The translations under genes were made by a program, and so were the position numbers. This document shows, piece after piece, positions 1-6,441 of a stretch of 64,000 bases of DNA. The DNA comes from CAKRPJ01 sp934376955 (GTDB taxonomy: Bacteria; Bacillota; Clostridia; Lachnospirales; Lachnospiraceae). The stretch is taken from the NCBI GenBank assembly GCA_934376955.1, contig CAKRPJ010000008.1, positions 1 through 64,000 on the forward strand, read 5' to 3'. The notes beneath the pieces were generated by a model, which worked only from the letters and a program-made list of their open reading frames with translations, ran no database searches and was not told where the DNA came from. Each line of letters begins with the position of its first letter. Within the stretch, counting starts at the first letter, position 1.

Positions 1-56
1 CCATACAAAAATAAATTGAGAGTCAGGGGTAATGACTAAAGATTTACAAGGCTCCT

Positions 57-102
57 CCCACCACCTGAAGGTAGTGGGTTTCCGCCTATGGCAAGCGAAA
101 GG
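57..102 (+). mobile_element. possible right-end remnant of an IS200/IS605-type element
   Basis: A 10-bp hairpin with one mismatch (CCCACCACCT / AGGTAGTGGG, 57-78) is followed by a GGGTTTC...CGAAAGG segment (76-102). A 27-nt stretch at 916-942 matches 22 of 27 positions, all differences being transitions. A hairpin next to a fixed tail suits the right end or reRNA end of IS200/IS605 (TnpB) elements. That assignment is inference, since no transposase gene lies in the window. The AAAGGA of this segment also serves as ribosome-binding site of the next gene. Confidence 0.35.
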
Positions 103-111
103 ATTTTATTT

Positions 112-633
112 ATGAAAGAGAATAGGAAATTATTAAAAGAAGTTGTAAAAGAAATTCGTCATGATATGACAGATGAGGAAGTTCTGAATTTGCTGGCGGA
201 CAGCCAGATATCGGTAAGCCCTGAAAAAGGAAATGAAAAATATACGCTTGGACAGCGCGCGGCGGACACGATCGCGAAGTTTGCCGGAAGCTGGGCGTTT
301 ATCTTTTCTTTTACTGGCGTTCTTGTGCTGTGGATGATGGTAAACGTCCTGCTGGCATCAAAAGCATTTGATCCCTATCCGTTCATTTTACTGAATCTGG
401 TATTATCGTGCGTGGCAGCGATCCAAGCTCCGCTTATTATGATGAGCCAGAATCGTCAGGAGGAAAAGGATCGCCACAGAGCCGAAAATGACTATAAGGT
501 AAACCTGAAAACGGAGATCATGATAGAAGATCTCTACGACAAGATCAACATTATCCTTGCTAAACAGACGGCACTGGAAAAGCAGTTAAAGGAGAAAAAT
601 ATGAGTAAGCAGCCATTTTCCAAAGAAGAATGA
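112..633 (+). CDS. DUF1003 family membrane protein
   Basis: A 173-residue DUF1003 protein of unknown molecular role. It has an acidic, helical N-terminal part (1-55), two membrane helices (about 60-82 and 91-111) separated by a short FDPYP turn, then a charged coiled-coil tail (about 115-165). That is the usual DUF1003 layout. I chose ATG 112 because AAAGGA (98-103) lies 8 bases upstream. The in-frame ATG at 88 has no ribosome-binding site and falls in the putative IS end. The next gene is rubredoxin, 40 bases downstream on the same strand, so cotranscription is possible. No function can be given from sequence. Confidence 0.85.
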   Translation: MKENRKLLKEVVKEIRHDMTDEEVLNLLADSQISVSPEKGNEKYTLGQRAADTIAKFAGSWAFIFSFTGVLVLWMMVNVLLASKAFDPYPFILLNLVLSCVAAIQAPLIMMSQNRQEEKDRHRAENDYKVNLKTEIMIEDLYDKINIILAKQTALEKQLKEKNMSKQPFSKEE

Positions 634-673
634 GCGGATTACCATAAATGATAAAAGAAAGCGAGGTCTATTT

Positions 674-838
674 ATGAAAAAGTATGTATGTGATGTATGT
701 GGTTATGTATATGATCCGGCAGTGGGTGATCCCGACAACGGGATCGCACCGGGAACAGCATTTGAGGACTTACCGGCCGATTGGGTGTGCCCTCTTTGCG
801 GAGTAGGAAAAGACCAGTTTTCTCCGGAAGAAGCATAG
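674..838 (+). CDS. rubredoxin
   Basis: A 54-residue rubredoxin, a cytoplasmic one-electron carrier that holds a single iron with four cysteines. The ligands are Cys6 and Cys9 (CDVCG) and Cys39 and Cys42 (CPLCG). The conserved aromatic and acidic residues of the fold are present (YVYDP, the GDPDNG loop, FEDLPADW). Length and both knuckles are complete, so it should be functional. In anaerobic clostridia rubredoxin passes electrons to oxygen- and peroxide-reducing enzymes such as rubrerythrin or flavodiiron proteins. None is encoded here, so the partner is unknown. The start follows an AAAGCGAGG region about 6 bases upstream. Confidence 0.95.
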   Translation: MKKYVCDVCGYVYDPAVGDPDNGIAPGTAFEDLPADWVCPLCGVGKDQFSPEEA

Positions 839-915
839 TTTATCTCAGTTGAGAAGACTCATCAGTCAGCCAAAATTCATCAGTCAGATAATAGAATTTC
901 GTCTCAGCGGAATGG

Positions 916-942
916 GGGTTTCTGCTTACGACAAACGAAAGG
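916..942 (+). repeat. second copy of the segment at 76-102
   Basis: This 27-base stretch repeats 76-102 with five transitions and again ends in CGAAAGG, which acts as the ribosome-binding site of the following gene (ATG 952). The hairpin present upstream of the first copy is not preserved here. Just upstream, CATCAGTCAG occurs twice (860-869 and 879-888). It may be a decayed insertion-sequence end. Confidence 0.45.
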
Positions 943-951
943 GTTTAAAAT

Positions 952-2064
952 ATGAATTATATGGAACTGGACACACCGGCGCTGGTCATTGACCGCCGAG
1001 GCATGGAGGAGAACCTTCGCAGAATGCAGGATTATGCGAATGAGCATCATGTCAGGCTCAGACCGCATACCAAAACGCATAAAACGCCGGCACTGGCGTT
1101 AAAACAGAAGGAGCTCGGCTGTGTAGGCGTTACCGTTGCCAAGGTCGGTGAGGCAGAGGTTATGGCAGCAGCGGGACTTACCGATATTTTTATTGCCAAT
1201 GAGATTGTCGGTGAGAAAAAATATCAGAGAATACAGAAGCTGGCAGAGGACGGGATCGACATTGCTTTCGGACTTGACTCAATTGCTCAGGCAGAGATGG
1301 TGGAAAAAGCATTCGCAAAGGCATCAAAACCAGCGGAATGTGTGATCGAGATCGAAGTGGGGGAACGCCGCTCAGGTATTGTTGAGGAGGAAGAATGCAG
1401 AAAGCTTTTAGAATATCTGAAGCAATGTCCGCATATCCACTTGAGAGGTGTTTTCAGCCACGACGGAAGCAGCTACAGTGCGCCGGATATCAAAACAGCC
1501 TGCGAGCAGTCTGTTATTGCCCAGAAGCGTACCCTGACCTTTGCACAGCTGTGCAGAGATAACGGCTTTGCTATTTCTGTTGTAAGTATCGGCTCCACGC
1601 CATCTCTTGCAAACGGTTCAAAGATACTGGAGGGTATTACAGAGATTCGCCCGGGAACATATATTTTTATGGACGCCTCTCAGGCCAATGCAACCAACAA
1701 CAGCTGGAATTGTGCTGCAACGGTTCTGGCAACGGTTATGAGCAAGCCGACAGACGAACGTGTGATTTTGGATGTCGGTGCGAAGGGGCTGACGATGCAG
1801 AGCCGCAGTGCAGGAATCTGTGCAGTTGAAGGCATGGGAAATCTGATCGATTATCCGGGAACCCATATTAAGCAGATGTACGATGAACATGCGATCATCT
1901 ACGATAAAAAATTCCATGATTCAGTTAAGGTCGGAGACAAAGTGCGTATTGTCCCGGTACATATCTGCCCGGTCGTAAACCTCTATGACAAAATGCACCT
2001 TGTCGATGAGAAGGGTGAGGTCGAAGCGGAGCTTACGATCGCCTGCCGGGGCAGACTTCAGTAG
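952..2064 (+). CDS. D-threonine aldolase / D-serine dehydratase-like PLP enzyme (alanine racemase fold)
   Basis: A 370-residue fold-type III PLP enzyme of the DSD1 / D-threonine aldolase family, predicted to cleave or dehydrate a D-hydroxyamino acid in the cytoplasm. The PLP-lysine motif RPHTKTHKT is at residues 37-45. The TIM-barrel strands follow, with IGSTPS as a phosphate-binding segment. The C-terminal HIC motif in VPVHICPVVN supplies the His and Cys zinc ligands typical of this family. Length is normal. The substrate (D-Thr, D-Ser or another beta-hydroxy D-amino acid) cannot be fixed from sequence. It appears to be a single-gene unit ended by the 2101-2153 hairpin. Confidence 0.85.
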   Translation: MNYMELDTPALVIDRRGMEENLRRMQDYANEHHVRLRPHTKTHKTPALALKQKELGCVGVTVAKVGEAEVMAAAGLTDIFIANEIVGEKKYQRIQKLAEDGIDIAFGLDSIAQAEMVEKAFAKASKPAECVIEIEVGERRSGIVEEEECRKLLEYLKQCPHIHLRGVFSHDGSSYSAPDIKTACEQSVIAQKRTLTFAQLCRDNGFAISVVSIGSTPSLANGSKILEGITEIRPGTYIFMDASQANATNNSWNCAATVLATVMSKPTDERVILDVGAKGLTMQSRSAGICAVEGMGNLIDYPGTHIKQMYDEHAIIYDKKFHDSVKVGDKVRIVPVHICPVVNLYDKMHLVDEKGEVEAELTIACRGRLQ

Positions 2065-2100
2065 AACCTAAAAGAAGTAAAAACAAAAAACAGCGAAAAT

Positions 2101-2153
2101 AAGAAAAGAAGAACTTTATCCATAAAAGGCATGTCTAAGGTTCTTCTTTTCTT
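2101..2153 (+). terminator. terminator-like hairpin after the PLP enzyme gene
   Basis: A perfect 14-base inverted repeat (2101-2114 with 2140-2153), whose right arm is T-rich (GTTCTTCTTTTCTT), lies 37 bases after the stop codon. The loop is long (25 bases), so efficiency is uncertain. Confidence 0.55.
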
Positions 2154-2292
2154 TGATCTGAACCAGCAGCTTAGCTCCATCCAGACCTAAGTTGAGTTTA
2201 CTTCCTTCCCGCATCTGGTGGATCAGTCTGCGTGCATCGTTTTCTTTCAGCTGGATCGCGTCCTCACTTTTTTGAAAAAAATTTCGCGAAAA
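2116..2292 (-). pseudogene. possible gene remnant on the minus strand
   Basis: The minus strand is open from 2292 to a TAA at 2116-2118 (about 58 codons) and reads like real protein, with charged residues and segments such as ARRLIHQMREG and GAKLLVQIKE. There is no ATG, GTG or TTG with a ribosome-binding site, and an in-frame stop lies immediately upstream. It may be the 3' end of a decayed gene. The family is not recognised. Confidence 0.25.
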
Positions 2293-2370
2293 TTATGAAT
2301 GAATACAAGGAAATAACAGAATAATATTAGCTGCTCAATCATTTTAAGAAAGAAAAAGAGGTATAGGATT

Positions 2371-3360
2371 ATGTGTACAGCAGCAACCTACAAAACAAAA
2401 GATTTTTATATGGGAAGAACGCTCGATTATGAATTTTCGTATGGAGAAGAAATAACCGTAACGCCGCGGAATTATGAATTTGATTTTCGCCATGCGGGAA
2501 AAATAAACACGCATTATGCGCTGATCGGAATGGCATTTGTATCAGAAGGATATCCGCTTTACTATGATGCGGTCAATGAAAAAGGACTTGGGATGGCGGG
2601 ATTGAATTTTGTCGGAAATGCTGTCTATGCGGATGTATTGCCGGAGGGAGAAACAGACAGAGAGCAGATAGCCCAATTTGAATTTATCCCATGGATCCTG
2701 ACCCAATGTGCCTCGGTCAAGGAAGCAAGAGAGAAGCTGTCTAAGCTGCGTCTTACAGGAACAGCCTTCAGCAAGCAGCTTCCGACGGCACAGCTTCACT
2801 GGATGATCGCAGACAAGGACGCCTGCATTATTGTTGAATCAATGAAGGACGGACTTCATGTGTATGATAACCCGGTCGGAGTCCTTACCAATAATCCGCC
2901 GTTTCCGAGCCAGATGTTTGCACTTAATAATTATGCGGGTGTGTCAAGAAAACAGCCGGAGGGCACGTTTGCAGATGTACTGAAGCTGGATGCCTACAGC
3001 AGAGGTATGGGAGGAATGGGGATACCGGGAGATCTTTCAAGCCAATCCAGATTTGTGAAGGTAGCCTTCACAAGGCTAAATTCCATCTCCGGCGCGGATG
3101 AGAAGGAGAGCGTCAGCCAGTTTTTCCATATCATGGGTTCGGTAGACCAGCAGAGAGGCTGCTGTGAGGTGGCAGATGGAAAATACGAGATCACGATATA
3201 TACGTCGTGCTGTAATGCGGCAAAAGGCATTTATTATTATACAGCCTACGATAATCACCAGATCACGGCCGTGGACATGCATGCAGAAGATTTGGATGCA
3301 AAGCAGCTGATCCGCTATCCTCTCATATCAAAGGGGGAGATTCGGTGGCAGAATAAGTAG
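2371..3360 (+). CDS. bsh: choloylglycine hydrolase family protein (bile salt hydrolase / penicillin V acylase)
   Basis: A 329-residue Ntn hydrolase predicted to cleave the amide of glycine- or taurine-conjugated bile salts. After Met removal Cys2 is the nucleophile. The other catalytic positions of the family are in place: Arg16, Asp19, Asn79, Asn175 and Arg227. The LHWMIADK and NNPPFPSQ segments are typical of gut Firmicutes bile salt hydrolases, and the length matches (about 315-330). There is no signal peptide, so it is cytoplasmic like most Gram-positive members. The YSRGMGG segment (209-215) lies in the loop linked to glycine/taurine preference. I do not assign a preference. Penicillin V acylase is the main alternative. 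Confidence 0.85.
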   Translation: MCTAATYKTKDFYMGRTLDYEFSYGEEITVTPRNYEFDFRHAGKINTHYALIGMAFVSEGYPLYYDAVNEKGLGMAGLNFVGNAVYADVLPEGETDREQIAQFEFIPWILTQCASVKEAREKLSKLRLTGTAFSKQLPTAQLHWMIADKDACIIVESMKDGLHVYDNPVGVLTNNPPFPSQMFALNNYAGVSRKQPEGTFADVLKLDAYSRGMGGMGIPGDLSSQSRFVKVAFTRLNSISGADEKESVSQFFHIMGSVDQQRGCCEVADGKYEITIYTSCCNAAKGIYYYTAYDNHQITAVDMHAEDLDAKQLIRYPLISKGEIRWQNK

Positions 3361-3377
3361 CGCATCGCTCACTTGTA

Positions 3378-3386
3378 TGCTATAAT
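3378..3386 (+). promoter_or_regulatory. extended -10 promoter of the CXXC/polyferredoxin/TlpA operon
   Basis: TGCTATAAT is a consensus extended -10 element. It lies 17 bases after the preceding stop codon and 32 bases before the TTG start of the microprotein. No good -35 is seen, as is common for extended -10 promoters. Confidence 0.6.
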
Positions 3387-3418
3387 AGGAAAACCAAAAA
3401 ACAAGGGGAGTGATCGAA

Positions 3419-3565
3419 TTGTTCGGAGCAAAAAAAGCAGTTATCCAACTGACATTGCTGGCAGCCGGTGCAGCCATGCTGGGCTTCGGAGTTATGCGGG
3501 GTGAGGCAGGCATCGTATTAAATAAAGCAATCAGATTGTGTCTGGAGTGTGTTGGGATTGGATAA
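3419..3565 (+). CDS. CD1871A-family CXXC-motif microprotein
   Basis: A 48-residue protein with one membrane helix (about residues 7-26) and a C-terminal CLEC motif (Cys41 and Cys44), matching the small family named after C. difficile CD1871A. TTG 3419 is chosen because AAGGGGAG (3403-3410) is 8 bases upstream. The in-frame GTG at 3410 overlaps that site. The 3' end overlaps the start of the polyferredoxin gene, indicating coupled translation. Members of this family usually sit directly before such a 4Fe-4S membrane protein. Inferred role: a thiol or metal relay with that neighbour. Confidence 0.8.
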   Translation: MFGAKKAVIQLTLLAAGAAMLGFGVMRGEAGIVLNKAIRLCLECVGIG

Positions 3566-4463
3566 AAGGAAGAATGGGATATCGCTGCTTTTAAGCCGTT
3601 TTCGCGGCTGTATCCAGGCAGGCGCAGCGCTGCTTACCAACATACATCTGCCGAATTTTTTAAAGGGCGGGATATATCAGGGGAAGGGCAAGTACGTTTG
3701 TGTCCCCGGACTGAACTGTTATTCCTGTCCGGCTGCCTCAGGCGCCTGCCCCATCGGAGCCTTTCAGGCTGTGGCGGGGACATCAAAATTCCGTTTTTCC
3801 TATTATATTACCGGATTCTTGATCCTGTTGGGCGTGCTGCTGGGGCGTTTTATCTGCGGTTTCCTATGCCCGTTTGGCTGGCTGCAGGATCTGCTTCATA
3901 AAATTCCGGGCCCGAAGCTGTCTACAAAAAAGCTCAAGCCGCTGACCTATTTAAAATATGTCATCCTGCTTCTGACCGTAGTTATATTACCCGCAGCGGT
4001 TGTAAATGAAGTGGGAATGGGGGATCCGTTTTTCTGCAAATATATCTGCCCGCAGGGAGTGCTGGAGGGAGCGATCCCGCTGTCTTTGGTCAATACAGGC
4101 ATACGCTCGGCATTAGGAGCGCTGTTCACCCGAAAGTTTATGATCCTGATGGCGGTTGCCGTGTCAGCCATACTGTTCTATCGTCCGTTCTGCAAATGGA
4201 TCTGTCCCCTCGGGGCCTTCTATGCGCTGATGAATAAGGTTTCTCTGCTCGAAATAAAGGTCGATGGGCATAAATGCGTCTCCTGTGGAAAATGTGCCAG
4301 AATCTGTAAGATGGATGTGGATATCACCAGATCCCCGGATCATACAGAGTGTATCCGGTGCGGCGAGTGTATCAGTGCCTGTCCCACCGATGCCGTTCGC
4401 TTCCATTATGGCTTCGGCACGATGGAACATAAAAAACAACGAAAGGATAAACAGAATGAATAA
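3549..4463 (+). CDS. membrane-bound 4Fe-4S polyferredoxin (NapH/MauN-like)
   Basis: A 304-residue membrane protein with several helices, cysteine-rich loops and a C-terminal double cluster. Visible motifs are CYSCPAASGACPIGA, CGFLCPFGW, CKYICPQG and CKWICPLG (the CxxxCP pairs of NapH-type proteins), then CVSCGKCARIC and CIRCGECISACP, which bind two [4Fe-4S] clusters. It probably moves electrons across or along the membrane. The start is uncertain among GTG 3549, TTG 3552 and TTG 3558, all overlapping the end of the microprotein gene. The 3' end overlaps the TlpA-like lipoprotein by 8 bases, so the three genes form one translationally coupled operon. Confidence 0.85.
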   Translation: MLGLDKRKNGISLLLSRFRGCIQAGAALLTNIHLPNFLKGGIYQGKGKYVCVPGLNCYSCPAASGACPIGAFQAVAGTSKFRFSYYITGFLILLGVLLGRFICGFLCPFGWLQDLLHKIPGPKLSTKKLKPLTYLKYVILLLTVVILPAAVVNEVGMGDPFFCKYICPQGVLEGAIPLSLVNTGIRSALGALFTRKFMILMAVAVSAILFYRPFCKWICPLGAFYALMNKVSLLEIKVDGHKCVSCGKCARICKMDVDITRSPDHTECIRCGECISACPTDAVRFHYGFGTMEHKKQRKDKQNE

Positions 4464-5421
4464 GAAAATATCGAAGTTATTAACCGTAATGCTGGTCATT
4501 GTTCTGGCACTTGGACTTACAGCCTGCTCAAAGAAAGAGGAGGCAAAGAACAGCCCGACAGGCGAAAATTCCGATATCGAGGCGTTATTATCTGCGGAGC
4601 CGGAAAATTCCCGGGAAGCTGCCGAGCTGTATCAAAAGCTGATGAAAAAGGAGGAGGACGTTCTCACCGGAAACATGGAGCTGTGGGAAAAGGTATTTCT
4701 TCTGGTGGATAAGGACAACATAACCGTTGGAGATGACAATAATTATGGCAGCTTTCTGCTTAAGATAATTGAAGATGGTAAGGACCAGTTTTCAGAGGCA
4801 GAACTTAAGCTCCTGAAAGCCGGTGCGGAGCAGATCAGGACTTTAGAAGAAAAGCTGATGGCTCTGGAAGAAAAATACCCGGATTGTACGGGCGCTAAGG
4901 GAGAGGGAAGCAGCGTTGATGCGGACAGCGCAGGCATGTCAGGCAATGGAAGCGAAATGCAGGGATTTCCGGAGTTTCAGGGAAAGGATCTTGACGGCAA
5001 CGATGTGAACAGCAGCGAGCTTTTTTCAGGAAATACAGTGACCGTCGTAAACTTCTGGTTTACGACCTGTAAGCCCTGCGTCGGTGAGCTCGGAGATCTT
5101 GATGCGCTCAACAATGAGCTGGCCCAAAAGGGCGGCGCAGTGGTTGGTATCAATGCCTTTACCCTTGATGGCGATCAGGATGCGATCCTTGCGGCAAAGG
5201 AGATCCTGTCCAAAAAAGGAGCATCCTATAAGAATATCTGGTTTGCCTCTGATAGTGACGCCGGTAAATTCACCTCCGGGCTGTATGCATTTCCGACCAC
5301 CTACGTGGTTGACAAAAACGGAGCGATCATCGGACAGCCGATCGTAGGTGCGATCACAGCCGCAGAGCAGGCCGAAAAGCTTAACGCATTGATCGATCAG
5401 GCACTCGAAAACAGTAAGTAA
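4456..5421 (+). CDS. TlpA/ResA-like thioredoxin-fold lipoprotein
   Basis: A 321-residue extracytoplasmic lipoprotein. Signal helix residues 6-20 end in the lipobox LTAC (Cys24). A charged helical linker follows (about 30-165), then a TlpA/AhpC-TSA domain with the redox site CKPC (Cys205, Cys208) in NFWFTTCKPC and a later cis-proline segment (FPTTYVV). ATG 4456 is supported by GAAAGGA 8 bases upstream. An upstream in-frame extension lies wholly inside the polyferredoxin gene and is not credible. It is expected to reduce disulfides outside the membrane. No CcdA/DsbD is encoded here, so the polyferredoxin and CXXC microprotein are the likely electron source (inference). Confidence 0.85.
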   Translation: MNKKISKLLTVMLVIVLALGLTACSKKEEAKNSPTGENSDIEALLSAEPENSREAAELYQKLMKKEEDVLTGNMELWEKVFLLVDKDNITVGDDNNYGSFLLKIIEDGKDQFSEAELKLLKAGAEQIRTLEEKLMALEEKYPDCTGAKGEGSSVDADSAGMSGNGSEMQGFPEFQGKDLDGNDVNSSELFSGNTVTVVNFWFTTCKPCVGELGDLDALNNELAQKGGAVVGINAFTLDGDQDAILAAKEILSKKGASYKNIWFASDSDAGKFTSGLYAFPTTYVVDKNGAIIGQPIVGAITAAEQAEKLNALIDQALENSK

Positions 5422-5423
5422 AT

Positions 5424-5580
5424 TGAACGCAGATAAGCATTCCCCCGCTTCAAGTGCGCGGAGCACTAAGCGGCGGGTGAGGGGGGGATGCTTATGTCAG
5501 TGGGAGTTGAAAGCTCCCACTGACAGATCGCGAAGCGACTGCGTTCATGAGCAAGTAGCGAAGCAGACATCCGCAGCTTT
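5424..5580 (+). repeat. diverged copy of the cloverleaf element
   Basis: This copy begins 3 bases after the TlpA-like gene. Helices are P1 TGAACGCAG (5424-5432) with CTGCGTTCA (5539-5547); P2 5433-5446 with the GGGGGGATGCTTAT segment ending at 5495; an inner CGCTT/AAGCG and GTGC/GCAC; P3 5496-5506 with 5514-5524 (11 bp, perfect); and P4 TCGC/GCGA (5528-5538). P1 closes directly on P4. The linker GAGCAAGTAGCGAAGC then matches the other copies exactly although the stems differ in sequence. The terminal P5 hairpin is degenerate, and the copy runs into a T-rich stretch that could act as a terminator for the upstream operon. Confidence 0.75.
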
Positions 5581-5689
5581 TTTATTTCTTGCAGATCATT
5601 GTAGATGCAAATTGTTTCTGGAAACGTTACTGTATGAATTGTATATTCAGAAAACAAAACAATTATATAAAAATATTTTGAAAAAACTA

Positions 5690-5718
5690 TTGACAAATTG
5701 TATTTAATCGAGTACAAT
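5690..5718 (+). promoter_or_regulatory. consensus promoter of the tiny-ORF transcription unit
   Basis: A perfect -35 TTGACA (5690-5695) and -10 TACAAT (5713-5718) are separated by 17 bases in an AT-rich context. Transcription would start near 5725. Confidence 0.75.
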
Positions 5719-5775
5719 AAAATCAACAACAAACAAGAAATTAAATGCACTCTACAAAACAAGGAGGACACTCCA

Positions 5776-5787
5776 ATGGGTCAGTAA
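5776..5787 (+). CDS. start-stop tiny ORF 1 (3 codons)
   Basis: ATG-GGT-CAG-TAA, peptide MGQ. It is preceded by AAGGAGG (5761-5767), a perfect Shine-Dalgarno sequence at 8-base spacing. GGAG and CTCC flanking the site (GGAGGACACTCC) could pair and mask it. Whether a tripeptide is the product, or ribosome loading is the purpose, is unknown. Confidence 0.35.
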   Translation: MGQ

Positions 5788-5867
5788 AACTCAATCAAAA
5801 AAATCTCTTAAAGAGTTTACATAGATGTAGGAAGCGTAATCGAATGTAATCGAAGGAGGAGATTCAT

Positions 5868-5888
5868 ATGAAAGGCAGAGGTCCATAA
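5868..5888 (+). CDS. tiny ORF 2 (6 codons)
   Basis: ATG to TAA encodes MKGRGP. AAGGAGG (5853-5859) lies exactly 8 bases upstream, the same spacing as tiny ORF 1. There is no similarity to a known peptide that I recognise. Confidence 0.4.
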   Translation: MKGRGP

Positions 5889-5926
5889 CAGTTTGAAAAC
5901 AAAATAAAAGAAAGAGAGGTTATTAA

Positions 5927-5950
5927 GTGAAACTTCAGGAAATTTGGTAA
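5927..5950 (+). CDS. tiny ORF 3 (7 codons)
   Basis: GTG to TAA encodes MKLQEIW, preceded by AGAGAGG (5913-5919) at 7-base spacing. Its stop codon is 2 bases before the terminator stem, so the unit is packed end to end. Confidence 0.35.
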   Translation: MKLQEIW

Positions 5951-5952
5951 TT

Positions 5953-5995
5953 GAGCTATCTGATGACGAGAAAGTCAGATAGCTCTTATTTTTAT
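5953..5995 (+). terminator. intrinsic terminator of the tiny-ORF unit
   Basis: An 11-bp perfect stem, GAGCTATCTGA (5953-5963) with TCAGATAGCTC (5975-5985), has an 11-base loop and a following TTATTTTT. It defines a transcript of about 270 nt from the 5690 promoter. Confidence 0.85.
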
Positions 5996-6441
5996 GTAAC
6001 AGAATGCCAATCCCACGATATGCGAATATTGGGTAGGTTTTCCGAGAGTGGATGAAAATCAAAATATATTTAGAACTTGTAAACAAAAATGGACTATATA
6101 TGGTATGATAATGATTGGAATATGTCGATAATGCCTATTTTTCCAATTATTAGCATATACGATTCGGTCAAAATCATGTATAAAATAAGTAATAGGCATA
6201 TCGTTGCGGCATAAAGAAGGAGAAGGGAGAAAAGCCGGAAAGACCGGAAGAACCGGATAAAATCGTTTCACTTCTCATGGGACGGGTTTCGTGGGAGTGA
6301 TCCGAATGTTTTGGATGGTTATTGCCCTCGATGATCTGACGAAGGAAGCAAGGTCGGCTTATTATTCTCAAATTAAGTGATCATGTACCAATATCGAAAT
6401 AACTTCATATAGTATGGTAAAAAGTATATGGAGAACGATAT
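5996..6441. other. non-coding stretch without a confident gene
   Basis: No credible protein gene is found in these 446 bases. A possible promoter (TTGTAA...TATGAT, about 6077-6111) is visible. A 27-codon GTG ORF (6297-6380) has no usable ribosome-binding site. Around 6205-6300 a frame rich in Glu, Lys and Pro lacks a start codon. These pieces may be a decayed gene. The last part is the 5' leader of the DUF11 gene. Confidence 0.5.

Noticed and set aside
4264..4455. N-terminal extension of the TlpA-like lipoprotein
   Set aside because: It lies inside the polyferredoxin gene in another frame and would bury the signal peptide. ATG 4456 has a good ribosome-binding site.
6297..6380. 27-codon GTG ORF between the tiny-ORF unit and the DUF11 gene
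   Set aside because: There is no properly spaced ribosome-binding site. The frame is short and nothing supports translation. It is mentioned only in the description of the non-coding stretch.
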